A stretch of DNA of 64,000 bases, from positions 4,154,001 to 4,218,000 of the forward strand of contig NZ_CP061008.1 in NCBI RefSeq assembly GCF_014490035.1. Reading direction: 5' to 3'. The translations under genes were made by a program, and so were the position numbers. The first letter of the stretch is position 1, and each line of letters starts with the position of its first letter. Under the pieces are notes generated by a model. It was given only the letters and a program-made list of their open reading frames with translations. It searched no databases and was not told where the DNA came from. This document shows positions 50,608 to 59,575 of the stretch, piece after piece. Source of the DNA: Achromobacter xylosoxidans (GTDB taxonomy: Bacteria > Pseudomonadota > Gammaproteobacteria > Burkholderiales > Burkholderiaceae_B).

Positions 50608-51384
50608 TCAGTCGTCTTCGCGGTGGTGGCGCAGCCAGGGCGTCACGCGCCTTTCCAGCCACCCCAGCAAGGCGAACAGCAGCATGCCCATCAGGGCCAG
50701 CACGAAGATCGCGGCGAACACCCGCACCGTGTCGAAGGTGCCCTGGGCGCTCATGATCACGTAGCCCAAACCGCGCTGCGAGGAGACGAACTCGCCGACG
50801 ATGGCGCCCACCAGCGCCAGCGAAATCGAGACCTTCATGCCCGCCAGGATTGAAGGCAGCGCGCTCGGCAGCCGCACCTTGAAGAAGAAATCGCGGCGCG
50901 AACCTTTCAGCACGCGGCCCAGGTCCAGCACGTCCTGCGGCACCGAACGCAGGCCGTGGACGGTGTCCACGATCATCGCGAACACGGCGATCAGGAAGGC
51001 AATGGCGATCTTGGGTTCGGCGCCCGTGCCCATCCAGATCACGAACAAGGGCGCGATGGCGACCTTGGGCACGCTGTTCAGGGCCACGATCAAGGGATAG
51101 ATGAAGCGTTCGAACCAACGCGATCCCACCAGCATGACGGCGATCGCGACGCCGCCCACCACCGCCAGCGCAAAGCCGGCCAGCGTGGTCATCAGCGTAT
51201 AGGCGGCATGGCCGGCGTACCAGCTCCATTCCGCGGCCAGCTCCAGCGCCACCTGGCCAGGCAGCGGCAGCATGATGGCGCGCACATGGAAAATCCGCGC
51301 CGCGGCTTCCCACAGCAGCAGGAAGACCAACACCGACACCAGCCCGGCCATGCGCCGGCCCGCGCCTTTCAAGAGCGCGCTCAT
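50608..51384 (-). CDS. ABC importer permease (SsuC/TauC/ThiX type)
   Basis: This 258-residue permease has the BPD_transp_1 fold with the EAA-type loop (LKGSRRDFFFKVRLPSALPSILAGMKVSISLALVGAIVGEF). It is the membrane component of the NMT1-like importer. The start ATG overlaps the ATPase stop (ATGA), which indicates coupling. A purine-rich leader is formed by the upstream gene end. With the ATPase and receptor it makes a complete importer embedded in the molybdenum-hydroxylase operon. Confidence 0.92.
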   Translation of the reverse strand: MSALLKGAGRRMAGLVSVLVFLLLWEAAARIFHVRAIMLPLPGQVALELAAEWSWYAGHAAYTLMTTLAGFALAVVGGVAIAVMLVGSRWFERFIYPLIVALNSVPKVAIAPLFVIWMGTGAEPKIAIAFLIAVFAMIVDTVHGLRSVPQDVLDLGRVLKGSRRDFFFKVRLPSALPSILAGMKVSISLALVGAIVGEFVSSQRGLGYVIMSAQGTFDTVRVFAAIFVLALMGMLLFALLGWLERRVTPWLRHHREDD

Positions 51385-52190
51385 TGGACGGACTCCACGC
51401 CGGACGCGGCGCGCGCGCCCTCGTCTATCAGGCCCATGCTCTGGAACATGCCGCGGATGTGCCGCACGTATTCGCCGAATTGCGGCGTCTCGCGCAGCGC
51501 CAGCGGCCGGGGCCGCGGCAGGTCGATTTCTATGGTTTCGAGGATGCGGCCCGGGCGCGGCGAGAACACCATCACCACGTCGCCCAGGAACACGGCCTCG
51601 GCGATGCCGTGCGTCACGAACAGCACCGTGTTGCGGGTTTCCATCCAGATCCGCTGCAGCTCGACGTTCATCTGGTCGCGCGTCAGCGCATCCAGCGCGC
51701 CGAAGGGTTCGTCCATGAGCAGCAGCTTCGGATCGTCCACCAGCGCCCGGCAGATGGCGGCGCGCTGGCGCATGCCGCCGGACAACTCGCGCGGGTAGCT
51801 CTCGGCGAACTTCTCCAGCCCGGTCAGGGCCAGCAGCGCGCGCACCTTGTCGGCATAGGCGGCCACCGGCTTGTGCGCGAATTCCACCGGCAGCAGGATG
51901 TTGCGGCGCACGCTGCGCCATTCCAGCAGCGCGTCGCGCTGGAACACCATGCCCATGCCGTCCGGCGGCCCCTGCACCGGCACGCCCTCCACCCGCAGCT
52001 CGCCGCTGGAGACAGTCTCCAGCCCGGCCACGCAACGCAGGAACGTGCTCTTGCCACAGCCGCTGGGTCCCAGGATGCTGACGAAGCGGCCGCGCGGCAC
52101 GTCTACCGACACCGACGCCAGCGCTTCGACGCCTGCCGCGCCCGGGTAGCGCTTGCGCACGTCCTTGGCGGACACGGCCCATTGCGTCAT
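51381..52190 (-). CDS. ABC importer ATPase (SsuB/TauB type)
   Basis: This 269-residue ATPase shows Walker A LGPSGCGKSTFL, a Q-loop (MGMVFQRDALLEWRSV), signature ELSGGMRQRAAICRAL and Walker B LLLMDEPFGALD. The switch His lies in FVTHGIAEAVFLGD. It belongs to the NitT/SsuB/TauB group. Overlapping start/stop codons couple it with the genes on both sides. Confidence 0.93.
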   Translation of the reverse strand: MTQWAVSAKDVRKRYPGAAGVEALASVSVDVPRGRFVSILGPSGCGKSTFLRCVAGLETVSSGELRVEGVPVQGPPDGMGMVFQRDALLEWRSVRRNILLPVEFAHKPVAAYADKVRALLALTGLEKFAESYPRELSGGMRQRAAICRALVDDPKLLLMDEPFGALDALTRDQMNVELQRIWMETRNTVLFVTHGIAEAVFLGDVVMVFSPRPGRILETIEIDLPRPRPLALRETPQFGEYVRHIRGMFQSMGLIDEGARAASGVESVQ

Positions 52191-53212
52191 GGCTGCACCA
52201 GGCTGTCGTAGCGTTCCGGATGCACCAGGTCGGGCGCATAGAACGTGGCGGGCTGCGCGCTGGCGCTGATCAGCCCGACCGTCGACAAGGTCGTTACGGC
52301 CTGCGTCCAGTCCTGCGGCACGATGGCGCCCAGCCGCGCGCCCGCCGCCGGCTGGCCGAAGTACGGCTGCAAGGCGTCGATCTGCCCGCGCAGCACCTTC
52401 TTGTCCAGCCGCGCCTGCGGCCGCTGCGCCAGGATGGCGGCAACCGCCTCGTCCTGGTGTCCCGCGTAGATGTACTCCCAGGCCCGCGCGCTGACGCTGG
52501 CAAAGCGCGCGATGGCATCGCGCCGCTGTGCCAGCTTGGACTCATTGGCGAACAGGCCGAAGCTGGGCATGTTCAGGCCGTAATCGGCGAAGCGCACCGC
52601 GCTGGACGGGCGGTTCTGCGACACCACGGGCAGGAAGAACGGAATGGTGGAGAATGCCGCGTCGGCCCGCCCCACGGCATAGGTCGACGCCTTGCTGGCG
52701 GCATCCACGTTGATGAGTTCCAGATCGCTCTTCTTGAGCTTGCCCGCGGCCAGGAAGGCGTCGATGAACGGCGCTTCCAGCGAGCCCGCCGTATAGGCCA
52801 CCTTCTTGCCCTTGAGCTGCGCCGGGCCGGTGATGCCGGCGTCGGCCGGGACCAGCAGCCCGATATCGCTCTGCCGGGCGAACACGGCCACGGCCTTGAC
52901 CGGCATGCCTTTCTCGCGGGCGATCATGGCCGAAGCCAGGGCGGCATGCCCCAGGTCGAAGCTGTCGCCGGCGCCGACGATCTGCACCGTCGTGACGGAT
53001 CCGTTGCCGTCTTCCAGCGTCACGTCCAGGCCGGCCTGCTTGTACCAGCCTTTCTGCTGCGCCAGGTGGAACGCGCCGTGCACGCCCCAGGGCGTCCAGT
53101 CCAGCCGCACCTTCAAAGGTTCCAAAGCCTGGGACCAGGCGGGCGCGCTGAGCGCGACAGCGGCCAGGCCCAACAATGCGTTGCGCCAGTTTCTTGCGAA
53201 TACCGCGAGCAT
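52187..53212 (-). CDS. ABC importer periplasmic receptor (NMT1/THI5-like, SsuA family)
   Basis: This 341-residue receptor has a signal peptide ending PAWSQALEPL and opens with LKVRLDWTPWGVHGAFHLAQQKGWYKQAGLDV. That RLDWTPWGxHGxFY-like block is the NMT1/THI5 hallmark of receptors for pyrimidines and other N-heterocycles. GSVTTVQIVGAGDSFDLGHA follows. The chosen start has a GGGGAA site; upstream frame extension is rejected. The neighbouring molybdenum hydroxylase fits a heteroaromatic ligand, which is inference. Confidence 0.9.
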   Translation of the reverse strand: MLAVFARNWRNALLGLAAVALSAPAWSQALEPLKVRLDWTPWGVHGAFHLAQQKGWYKQAGLDVTLEDGNGSVTTVQIVGAGDSFDLGHAALASAMIAREKGMPVKAVAVFARQSDIGLLVPADAGITGPAQLKGKKVAYTAGSLEAPFIDAFLAAGKLKKSDLELINVDAASKASTYAVGRADAAFSTIPFFLPVVSQNRPSSAVRFADYGLNMPSFGLFANESKLAQRRDAIARFASVSARAWEYIYAGHQDEAVAAILAQRPQARLDKKVLRGQIDALQPYFGQPAAGARLGAIVPQDWTQAVTTLSTVGLISASAQPATFYAPDLVHPERYDSLVQP

Positions 53213-53275
53213 GATTTTCCCCGTTATGTGTCGACACTGTGCGGCCGCGCCCGCGGCCGCCGGTACCACGCGTGT

Positions 53276-54490
53276 TCAGCCGCCGCGGCCGAACCACCGC
53301 TTGATGCGCGCCCACAGCACGCTGAAGAACATGGCCGTGGGATTGAAACTGGCCTGGACCGGCGCTTCGCCCGCGGCGGCGGGCCGGCGCAGCCGGGCGG
53401 TAACGTTGTTGCCGAAATCCGCGATCATGCGGCGCACGAAGTCCTGCACCAGGCCGGAACGCGAGAACTGCGCCAACGGTCCCTGCAGCGAATACAGCAG
53501 GTTCACGTGGACCTGCGTTTCCGTAGGCGACAGCGCCTCCACGCGATACGTGATGTCGCCGTTGGCGCGCGACTGGCTGAGCGAGTCCTGCCCTGCCCCG
53601 CGGAACACCGCCTGCATGGCCGCGTCGTCGCGTTCCAGGCGGGCCGCGCCATTGAAGGCGGCGGACATGGGGCCGAACTTGATCGCGATCTTGCCCTTGA
53701 CCCGGTCGCCCTCGTGTTCCTCGATCGAGGCGCCCGGCAGGCAGCTGGCCAGGGCCGGCAGATCCACCATGAAGGCCCAGACCTCCGCAGCCGGGAAAGG
53801 CACCTTGAAGCCGCCGTCGATCTGGCTGCCACGGCCTTCCTTCTTGCCTTCCTTCCTACCGGCCGGAGCGGCTGCCGGAGCCGGCGCCGCAGCGGCGCTT
53901 GCAGCCGGATGGCTGGCCGCGGCCGGCGTGAACCCCGCGAACGCCACCGGCTTTTCCGCCGCAGGCGCGGCGCCGCGGCCCTGCGCCTGGGCGGCGCGCA
54001 GCGCCTCTACCGCGGGGTCGGGTTGTTCCCGGAGCTCGGCCAGCACCGACATGACGGCGGCGACGATGCCCATGTAGCCGGTGCAGCGGCACAGATTGCC
54101 GGACAGCTCGACACGCACCCGGCCTTCATCCGCATCCGGCAAGCGCAGCACGATATCGCGCGAGGTCGCCAGCATGCCCGGGGTACAGTAACCGCATTGC
54201 AAGGCGTGGTGCCTGGTAAAGGCGGCGCGCAGCCGCTGCATCACCGGATCGGCGTCATAGCCTTCGATGGTGGTCACCTGCCGGCCTTCGCAGGCCACTG
54301 CGAAGGAGATACAGGAGCGCACCGGCGCGCCATCCACCAGCACCGTGCAGGCGCCGCAGACGCCGTGCTCGCAGCCAAGATGGGTGCCGGTCAGGCGCGC
54401 CTGATCCCGCAGGAAATCCCCCAGATGCATGCGCGCTGGCGCCTCGTGCGACACGCGCTTGCCGTTTACTTCCAATGTCACCTGAACCAT
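53276..54490 (-). CDS. Molybdenum hydroxylase 2Fe-2S subunit fused to a CoxG (SRPBCC) domain
   Basis: This 404-residue fusion has the small subunit of a xanthine-dehydrogenase-family enzyme at residues 1-155 and a CoxG/SRPBCC domain at about 230-375. The first cluster cysteines are 40, 45, 48 and 60; the second are 99, 102, 134 and 136. A low-complexity Ala/Pro linker (about 160-225) joins them. CoxG family proteins are accessory factors of CO-dehydrogenase-like enzymes, usually separate. The start ATG 54490 has AGGA six bases upstream. It is part of the same operon as the FAD and Mo subunits. Confidence 0.88.
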   Translation of the reverse strand: MVQVTLEVNGKRVSHEAPARMHLGDFLRDQARLTGTHLGCEHGVCGACTVLVDGAPVRSCISFAVACEGRQVTTIEGYDADPVMQRLRAAFTRHHALQCGYCTPGMLATSRDIVLRLPDADEGRVRVELSGNLCRCTGYMGIVAAVMSVLAELREQPDPAVEALRAAQAQGRGAAPAAEKPVAFAGFTPAAASHPAASAAAAPAPAAAPAGRKEGKKEGRGSQIDGGFKVPFPAAEVWAFMVDLPALASCLPGASIEEHEGDRVKGKIAIKFGPMSAAFNGAARLERDDAAMQAVFRGAGQDSLSQSRANGDITYRVEALSPTETQVHVNLLYSLQGPLAQFSRSGLVQDFVRRMIADFGNNVTARLRRPAAAGEAPVQASFNPTAMFFSVLWARIKRWFGRGG

Positions 54491-54501
54491 GCTCATTCCT
54501 G

Positions 54502-55329
54502 TCAACCCAAGGCCTGCGCCAGGCAGCGCGTCACCGCGGTCCCGTGCAGCTTGCGATGGTGTTCATCCTTGTCCTGCATGACGCCGGCCAGCTCGCTGGC
54601 CAGCAGCGCTTCATCCAGGCCCGCCAGTCCGTGCTGCGCGATGCGCGCGGCCAGTTGGGGCAGCAATCTGGGCGCGCCGTCCAGGGCCCCCACCGCGATG
54701 CGCGCCGTCTTCGAGGACGGATCGAACCACGCGGCGCAACTGGCCTCGGCGAATTCGCCGGTCTTGCGGCAGAACTTGTAGTAGCCCCAGCGCGCCTGCG
54801 GCCCGGCTTCCGGGATGTGCACCGCGGCGATCAGCTCGTCTTCGCGCAGCCCGGTGGTGTAGGCGCCCTGCATGTAGTCTTCCGCCGGCAGCATGCGCAC
54901 GCCGTCCGGCCCGGCGATCTCCAGCGTCGCGCCCAGGCCGACCACGGTCAGCACCCAGTCGGCGGCCGGATCGGCATGCGCCAGGCTGCCGCCCAGCGTG
55001 CCGCGGTTGCGGATGGCGCGATAGGCGATGCCCGGCGCCACCTGCTGCATGGGCGTCCCGCGCAACAGTTCGTGCACGCCGTCCTCGATCTCGGCATGGG
55101 TCACGGCCGCGCCGACGCGCAGCCTGCCATCCTGCCGCGAGACCGTGCGCAGTTCGGACAAGCCGGAGATGTCGATGACGACGGGCGGACGCGCCAGGCG
55201 CAGGTTCAACATGGGGCCCAGCGATTGGCCGCCGGCCATGAGCTTGGCGCGGCCCTCGTGCCCGCGCAGCGCCTGCAAGGCGTCCTGCAGCGTGTCCGGG
55301 CGGGAATATTCGAATGCGGCGGCCTTCAT
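54502..55329 (-). CDS. Molybdenum hydroxylase FAD-binding subunit (CoxM-like)
   Basis: This 275-residue FAD_binding_5 protein has the flavin-binding motifs KLMAGGQSLGPMLNLRLARP and NRGTLGGSLAHADPAADW (the AGGT/TIGG-type motifs). It passes electrons between the 2Fe-2S subunit and the final acceptor. Its start overlaps the Mo-subunit stop (ATGA). Confidence 0.92.
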   Translation of the reverse strand: MKAAAFEYSRPDTLQDALQALRGHEGRAKLMAGGQSLGPMLNLRLARPPVVIDISGLSELRTVSRQDGRLRVGAAVTHAEIEDGVHELLRGTPMQQVAPGIAYRAIRNRGTLGGSLAHADPAADWVLTVVGLGATLEIAGPDGVRMLPAEDYMQGAYTTGLREDELIAAVHIPEAGPQARWGYYKFCRKTGEFAEASCAAWFDPSSKTARIAVGALDGAPRLLPQLAARIAQHGLAGLDEALLASELAGVMQDKDEHHRKLHGTAVTRCLAQALG

Positions 55330-57728
55330 GCCGTCACCTCCGCGGCGACGGTTGCGGTTTTGCGGCTGCCCTGAGCGATGGCGGCCAGCACCCGGGTCGG
55401 AGACAAGGGCGTGCGCAGCAGTTCGGCCGCGCCCAACGGCCGCAGCGCGTCGTTGACCGCATTGAACAGCACCGCCGGCGGCGCGATGGCGCCGCCCTCG
55501 CCCATGCCCTTGGCGCCGAATTCGGTATGCGGCGACGGCGTCTCGAAGTGGTGCAGGCGCATGTTCGGAACCTCGGTGGCCCCAGGCAGCATGTAGTCCG
55601 CCAGGGTCGAAGCCAGCGGCTGGCCGTTGTCGTCGTAAGGCGTTTCCTCGTAGAACGCGGTGCCTATGCCCTGGGCCACGCCGCCTATGGTCTGGCCTTC
55701 GACCACCATGGGGTTGATCATGGTCCCGCAGTCCTCCACCACTACATAATCCAGAATTTCCACGCCGCCCGTGCCCGGGTCCACCGCCACCACCGCCGCA
55801 TGGGTGGCGTAGGTGAAACAGCCGGTGTCGACCTTGGGCTTGTAGCCCACGGTGACTTCCAGGCCGGCGGGGTCCACGTCGGGCGGCAGCAATTGCGGCC
55901 GCAAGTACCATGCGTCGGCCACGTCCTTGACCGACACCGATTTGCCGCCGGCTTCCAGCCGGTCGCCGTTCCAGGCCACGCTGGCGGGGTCGGCCTGCAG
56001 CAGATGCGCGCCGATATGCGTGAGCCGCGGCAGCAGGCGCTTGCAGGCCTGCGACACGGCGCCGCCGGACATCACCAGCGAACGCGAGGCGTAGGTCCCG
56101 GTGGAAAACGGCGTCTGCCCCGTATCGCCGTGCAGCAGCTTGATGCTGGCGACGTCCACGCCCAGGATCTCATTGGCGATCTGGGCGAAGGTGGTTTCCA
56201 TGCCCTGCCCGTGCGAATGCACGCCGACCCGCAGTTCCAGCCCGCCGTCCGGCGTGACCCGCGCGGTCGCCTGGTCGAAGCCCGGGATCACGGGCGTGCC
56301 CCAGGCGGCGAACACCGAAGTGCCGTGCGCGGCCTGCTCGGTGTACGTCGCCAGGCCCACGCCGATGAGGCGGCCGTCCGCCTCGCCCTGGCGCTGACGC
56401 TCGCGGACGGCGTCCACCCCTATCATGTCCATGGCCTGCTGCAGGCTGGCCGGATAATCGCCGCTGTCCAGGTGCTTGCCGGTGACGTTGACATAGGGCA
56501 TCTGCTCGCCCTGCACCAGGTTCTCCTGGCGGATTTCCCAAGGCTCGCGTCCGACCTCGCGGGCGATCGCGTCCATCGTCAGCTCCATGGCGAAACACAC
56601 GCCGGTGCGCGCCACGCCGCGATACGGCACGAAGCCCGGCTTGTTGGTGGCCACCGCCCTCGTCACGCAGCGATAGCCCTTGAATGCATAAGGTCCCGGC
56701 AGGTTGCCGATGGCCTGGCCCGGTTCCAGGCCGATGGTGAACGGCCAGACCGAATAGGCCCCGCCGTCGATGGTGATCTTGGCGTCCAGCGCCAGCAGCT
56801 TGCCGCGGCGGTCGGCGTAGGCCACCATTTCATAATGGTGCTCGCGCGAATTGGCGCCCGCGGTCAGGTGTTCGCGGCGGTCTTCGATGAAGCGGAACGG
56901 CTTCTTGAAGGTCTTGGCCAGCCAGGCCACGCACAGCTCTTCCTGCTGCAGCACGCACTTGTAGCCGAAGGCGCCACCCACGTCCGGCGACACCACCCGC
57001 ACCCGGCCCTGCTCCAGGTCCAGGCACTGCGCCAGCACGCTGCGGATCATGTGCGGCACCTGGGTCGCGCTGACCACCACCAGCTGGTCGGCCTGATGGT
57101 CCCAGTAGGCCAGCACGGCCTTTCCTTCCATCGGCACCATGCATTGCCGCGACAGGTCGATCTTGCGGCGCACGACCACGTCGGCCTGCGCCGCCAGCTC
57201 GTCGAACTGCTTGTCGACGTTGAGCGTGACGAAGACATTGTCGCGCCACTGCTCGTGCACGAAATCGCCCTGGGCGGCCTGGGCGCTGACGACGTCCGCA
57301 TACACCGGCAGATCGTCGTAGTCGACCTCGATCATCTCGGCGTAGTCCTCGGCTTCGGCGCGGGTCGGCGCGAACACCATGGCCACGGGCTCGCCCACGA
57401 AGCGCACCTTGCCCGAGGCCAGCGGCGGCTGGGCCGAGACCTGGTAGCTGGGCAAGGTGGAATCCGCCACGATGTCGCGCGCGTCGGCCATGGCCTGACG
57501 CACAAACGCCTTGTCCGCGATCTGCTCGGCCACGCGCACCGAGGCAATGCGCGCATGCGCCAGCGGACTGCGCAGGAAAGCCACCTCGCAGAGACCGGGC
57601 ATGGCCATGTCGGCCACGAAATTGCCCTTGCCGTGCAGATGGCGCGCGTCCTCCTTGCGCGGCACCCGCGCGCCTACTCCCTGCGGCTTGCCTGGCCGGC
57701 CGTGCGTATCGGCGTTTGCTGTCGTCAT
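55326..57728 (-). CDS. Molybdenum hydroxylase large subunit (Mo-pterin binding, aldehyde oxidase/xanthine dehydrogenase family)
   Basis: This 800-residue catalytic subunit hydroxylates a C-H bond, typically next to a ring nitrogen or an aldehyde, using water. The N-terminal VPRKEDARHLHGKGNFVADM is shared by the CoxL-like class. The catalytic Glu744 sits in GMGEGGAIAPP. The CO-dehydrogenase Cys loop is absent: the equivalent is PYRGVARTG. It therefore is a CoxL-like hydroxylase of unknown substrate rather than CO dehydrogenase. It is first of the three coupled subunit genes. Confidence 0.9.
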   Translation of the reverse strand: MTTANADTHGRPGKPQGVGARVPRKEDARHLHGKGNFVADMAMPGLCEVAFLRSPLAHARIASVRVAEQIADKAFVRQAMADARDIVADSTLPSYQVSAQPPLASGKVRFVGEPVAMVFAPTRAEAEDYAEMIEVDYDDLPVYADVVSAQAAQGDFVHEQWRDNVFVTLNVDKQFDELAAQADVVVRRKIDLSRQCMVPMEGKAVLAYWDHQADQLVVVSATQVPHMIRSVLAQCLDLEQGRVRVVSPDVGGAFGYKCVLQQEELCVAWLAKTFKKPFRFIEDRREHLTAGANSREHHYEMVAYADRRGKLLALDAKITIDGGAYSVWPFTIGLEPGQAIGNLPGPYAFKGYRCVTRAVATNKPGFVPYRGVARTGVCFAMELTMDAIAREVGREPWEIRQENLVQGEQMPYVNVTGKHLDSGDYPASLQQAMDMIGVDAVRERQRQGEADGRLIGVGLATYTEQAAHGTSVFAAWGTPVIPGFDQATARVTPDGGLELRVGVHSHGQGMETTFAQIANEILGVDVASIKLLHGDTGQTPFSTGTYASRSLVMSGGAVSQACKRLLPRLTHIGAHLLQADPASVAWNGDRLEAGGKSVSVKDVADAWYLRPQLLPPDVDPAGLEVTVGYKPKVDTGCFTYATHAAVVAVDPGTGGVEILDYVVVEDCGTMINPMVVEGQTIGGVAQGIGTAFYEETPYDDNGQPLASTLADYMLPGATEVPNMRLHHFETPSPHTEFGAKGMGEGGAIAPPAVLFNAVNDALRPLGAAELLRTPLSPTRVLAAIAQGSRKTATVAAEVTA

Positions 57729-57751
57729 GACTACCCTTTATCTCCTGCTTG

Positions 57752-58855
57752 TTACTTGGCCTGGGCCTTCGCCACGGCGGCGAAGGTGTAGTTGTCCAGC
57801 GGGCTTTCAGCCACGCGGAACCAGGCCGCCTGCTCGGCCTGGAATTTCTTCCAATCGGGGAAGATGGCGGCAAAGTCCGGGTTCTTGGCCGAGAGCTCGA
57901 CCCACAGTTCCTGCGAGGCGTTGTACGCCGCGTCCATCACTTCCTTGGGGAAGAAGCTGACCTTGGCGCCGCCGGCAATCAGCTTGCGCAGCGCCAACGG
58001 ATTGCGCGCATCGTAATTGGCCAGCATGCGCATGGTCTGCTCGCCGGCCGCCGCCTCGAACGCGGCCTGGTAGGCCGGCGGCAGGGCTTCCCATGCCTTG
58101 TCGTGCACCATGCTGGTGATCGAGGCGCTGCCTTCGAACCAGCCCGGCGAGTAGTAGTACGGCGCCACCTTGTTGAAGCCCAGCTTCTCGTCGTCGTAGG
58201 GGCCGATCCATTCGGCCGCGTCGATGGTGCCCTTTTCCAGCGCGGGATAGATGTCGCCCGGCGGGATCTGCTGCGGCACCGCGCCCAGCTTGGACAGCAC
58301 CATGCCGCCGATGCCGCCGATGCGCATGTTCAGGCCCTTCAGGTCGGCGACGGACTTGATTTCCTTGCGGTACCAACCGCCCATCTGCACGCCGACGTTG
58401 CCACAGACGTGGTTGACGATGTTGTACTTCTTGTAGAGCGCGCGCAGCATCTTCAAGCCGCCGCCGTAGGCGATCCAGGCGTTGTGCTGGCGCGCGCTCA
58501 GGCCGAAGGACAGGCCGGTGTCGAACGTCAGGGCGGTGTTCTTGCCGATGTAGGCCGTGCTCAGCACGTGGTTGCATTCCACCGTGCCATTGCTGACCGC
58601 GTCCATGTTCTGCGCCGCGGGCACCAGTTCGCCGCCGGGAAAGGCGCGGATCTCGAACTTGCCGTCGGTCAGCTGCGCCACGCGCTTGCAGAGTTCTTCG
58701 GCCGAGCCGTAGATGGTGTCCAGGCTCTTGGGCCAGCTGGTGGACATGCGCCAGCGCACCGACGGCGCGGATTGCGCCACGGCAGGCATGCCCACAGTGG
58801 CGAGGCCCGCGCCGGCTGCGCCGGCGGCTTGTGCGAGGAAACGGCGTCGTTGCAT
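57752..58855 (-). CDS. dctP: TRAP transporter periplasmic receptor (DctP, Tat-exported)
   Basis: This 367-residue DctP/TakP-like receptor starts with a twin-arginine signal (QRRRFLAQAAGAAGAG). The mature protein contains WRMSTSWPKSLDTIYGSAEEL and LNMRIGGIGGMVLSKLGAVPQQIPPGDIYPALEKGTIDAAEW, the family's binding-site helix block. Its ligand is a carboxylate, in related proteins a 2-oxo or aromatic acid. It heads the minus-strand operon, and its own membrane subunits follow only after the hydroxylase and ABC genes. Confidence 0.92.
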   Translation of the reverse strand: MQRRRFLAQAAGAAGAGLATVGMPAVAQSAPSVRWRMSTSWPKSLDTIYGSAEELCKRVAQLTDGKFEIRAFPGGELVPAAQNMDAVSNGTVECNHVLSTAYIGKNTALTFDTGLSFGLSARQHNAWIAYGGGLKMLRALYKKYNIVNHVCGNVGVQMGGWYRKEIKSVADLKGLNMRIGGIGGMVLSKLGAVPQQIPPGDIYPALEKGTIDAAEWIGPYDDEKLGFNKVAPYYYSPGWFEGSASITSMVHDKAWEALPPAYQAAFEAAAGEQTMRMLANYDARNPLALRKLIAGGAKVSFFPKEVMDAAYNASQELWVELSAKNPDFAAIFPDWKKFQAEQAAWFRVAESPLDNYTFAAVAKAQAK

Positions 58856-58941
58856 TCATTGCTCCCGATCTGGTTCGATTGAGTCCCCTTGGACCCGCCT
58901 CAACTCATGCCAACGCCACTCGCGTACACCCGAAAAAAACG

Positions 58942-58992
58942 TTAGCACACTGAATTGTTGATCAGCATACTGACAGTAATTTTGAGTGTCAA
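58942..58992 (-). promoter_or_regulatory. Promoter and paired operators of the TRAP/molybdenum-hydroxylase operon
   Basis: On the minus strand a consensus TTGACA -35 box (58987-58992) is 17 bp from a TATGCT -10 box (58964-58969). TCAGCATACTGA (58962-58973) covers the -10 box, and a related TTAGCACACTGA (58942-58953) lies downstream, 20 bp centre to centre. Each element is a near-palindrome with TCAG/CTGA arms, as bound by dimeric winged-helix repressors. Overlap with the -10 implies repression in the absence of inducer. Confidence 0.65.
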
Positions 58993-59211
58993 CAAGGTAA
59001 ATCCCCACTGCCGACGCCCGCGAAACGCCTGGGTTTGCACTCATTTCGGCGAATTTTTTTCACGGGTCCGAGGGCTATTTGCGGGTACTCCTTACATATA
59101 GCGGACGGCCGCGATTGTGGGCTGCGAACGCCGTGCATAATAGGCCCCCGCCGCCGCCCTTCGACCCGCCGCCTGTCGGGGAAATCCCTAGCTCCTGACT
59201 TGTTTTTTTAG

Positions 59212-59245
59212 GCAGTACACTGACGACAATTACTCAGCATACTGA
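59212..59245 (+). promoter_or_regulatory. Paired operators at the Rieske-oxygenase operon
   Basis: GCAGTACACTGA (59212-59223) and TCAGCATACTGA (59234-59245) are 22 bp apart centre to centre. The second is identical to an element on the divergent side and ends only 13 bp before the ferredoxin start codon, near the ribosome site. Together with the other pair this makes four copies of one binding motif, so one regulator probably controls both operons. Confidence 0.6.
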
Positions 59246-59258
59246 CGAGCGAGTTGAT

Positions 59259-59573
59259 ATGAACTGGATCCGCATTGCCTCTACCGACCAACTGACCGAA
59301 GACGACGAGGTGATCCCCGTCGCCGCCGGCGAAAAACAGCTTGCGCTGTATCGCATCGAAGGCGAGTTCCACGCCTCCGACAATGTCTGTACCCACGCCT
59401 ACGCGCTGCTGTCCGACGGCTATCTGGAAGACGGCTGCATCGAATGTCCGCTGCACCAGGCCAAATTCGACATCCGCACCGGCCAGGCCATGTGCGCGCC
59501 CGCCACCACCGGCATCCGCATCTATCCGGTCAAGGTCGAAGGCCAGGACATCTATGCCAACCTGCAAGGCTGA
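59259..59573 (+). CDS. Rieske [2Fe-2S] ferredoxin of an aromatic-ring oxygenase
   Basis: This 104-residue ferredoxin has the Rieske ligands Cys44, His46 (CTHAYALL) and Cys63, His66 (CPLHQAKFD). It transfers electrons from the reductase to the terminal oxygenase. It is first in the four-gene plus-strand operon and similar in size to AndAb/BphF-type ferredoxins. Only two bases separate its stop from the reductase start. Confidence 0.93.
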   Translation: MNWIRIASTDQLTEDDEVIPVAAGEKQLALYRIEGEFHASDNVCTHAYALLSDGYLEDGCIECPLHQAKFDIRTGQAMCAPATTGIRIYPVKVEGQDIYANLQG

Positions 59574-59575
59574 CC

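Larger units (their letters stand above)
58856..59258. promoter_or_regulatory. 403-bp divergent control region of the catabolic island
   Basis: No gene lies here. It holds one promoter/operator block near each end (58942-58992 and 59212-59245) and about 200 bp of unremarkable sequence between them. No regulator gene is found within the island; it may lie beyond the right edge. Confidence 0.6.

Noticed and set aside
55326..57728. Aerobic CO dehydrogenase large subunit
   Set aside because: The Cys-containing active-site loop of CoxL form I is missing (PYRGVARTG instead); the CoxG and CoxM similarities are shared by the wider family.
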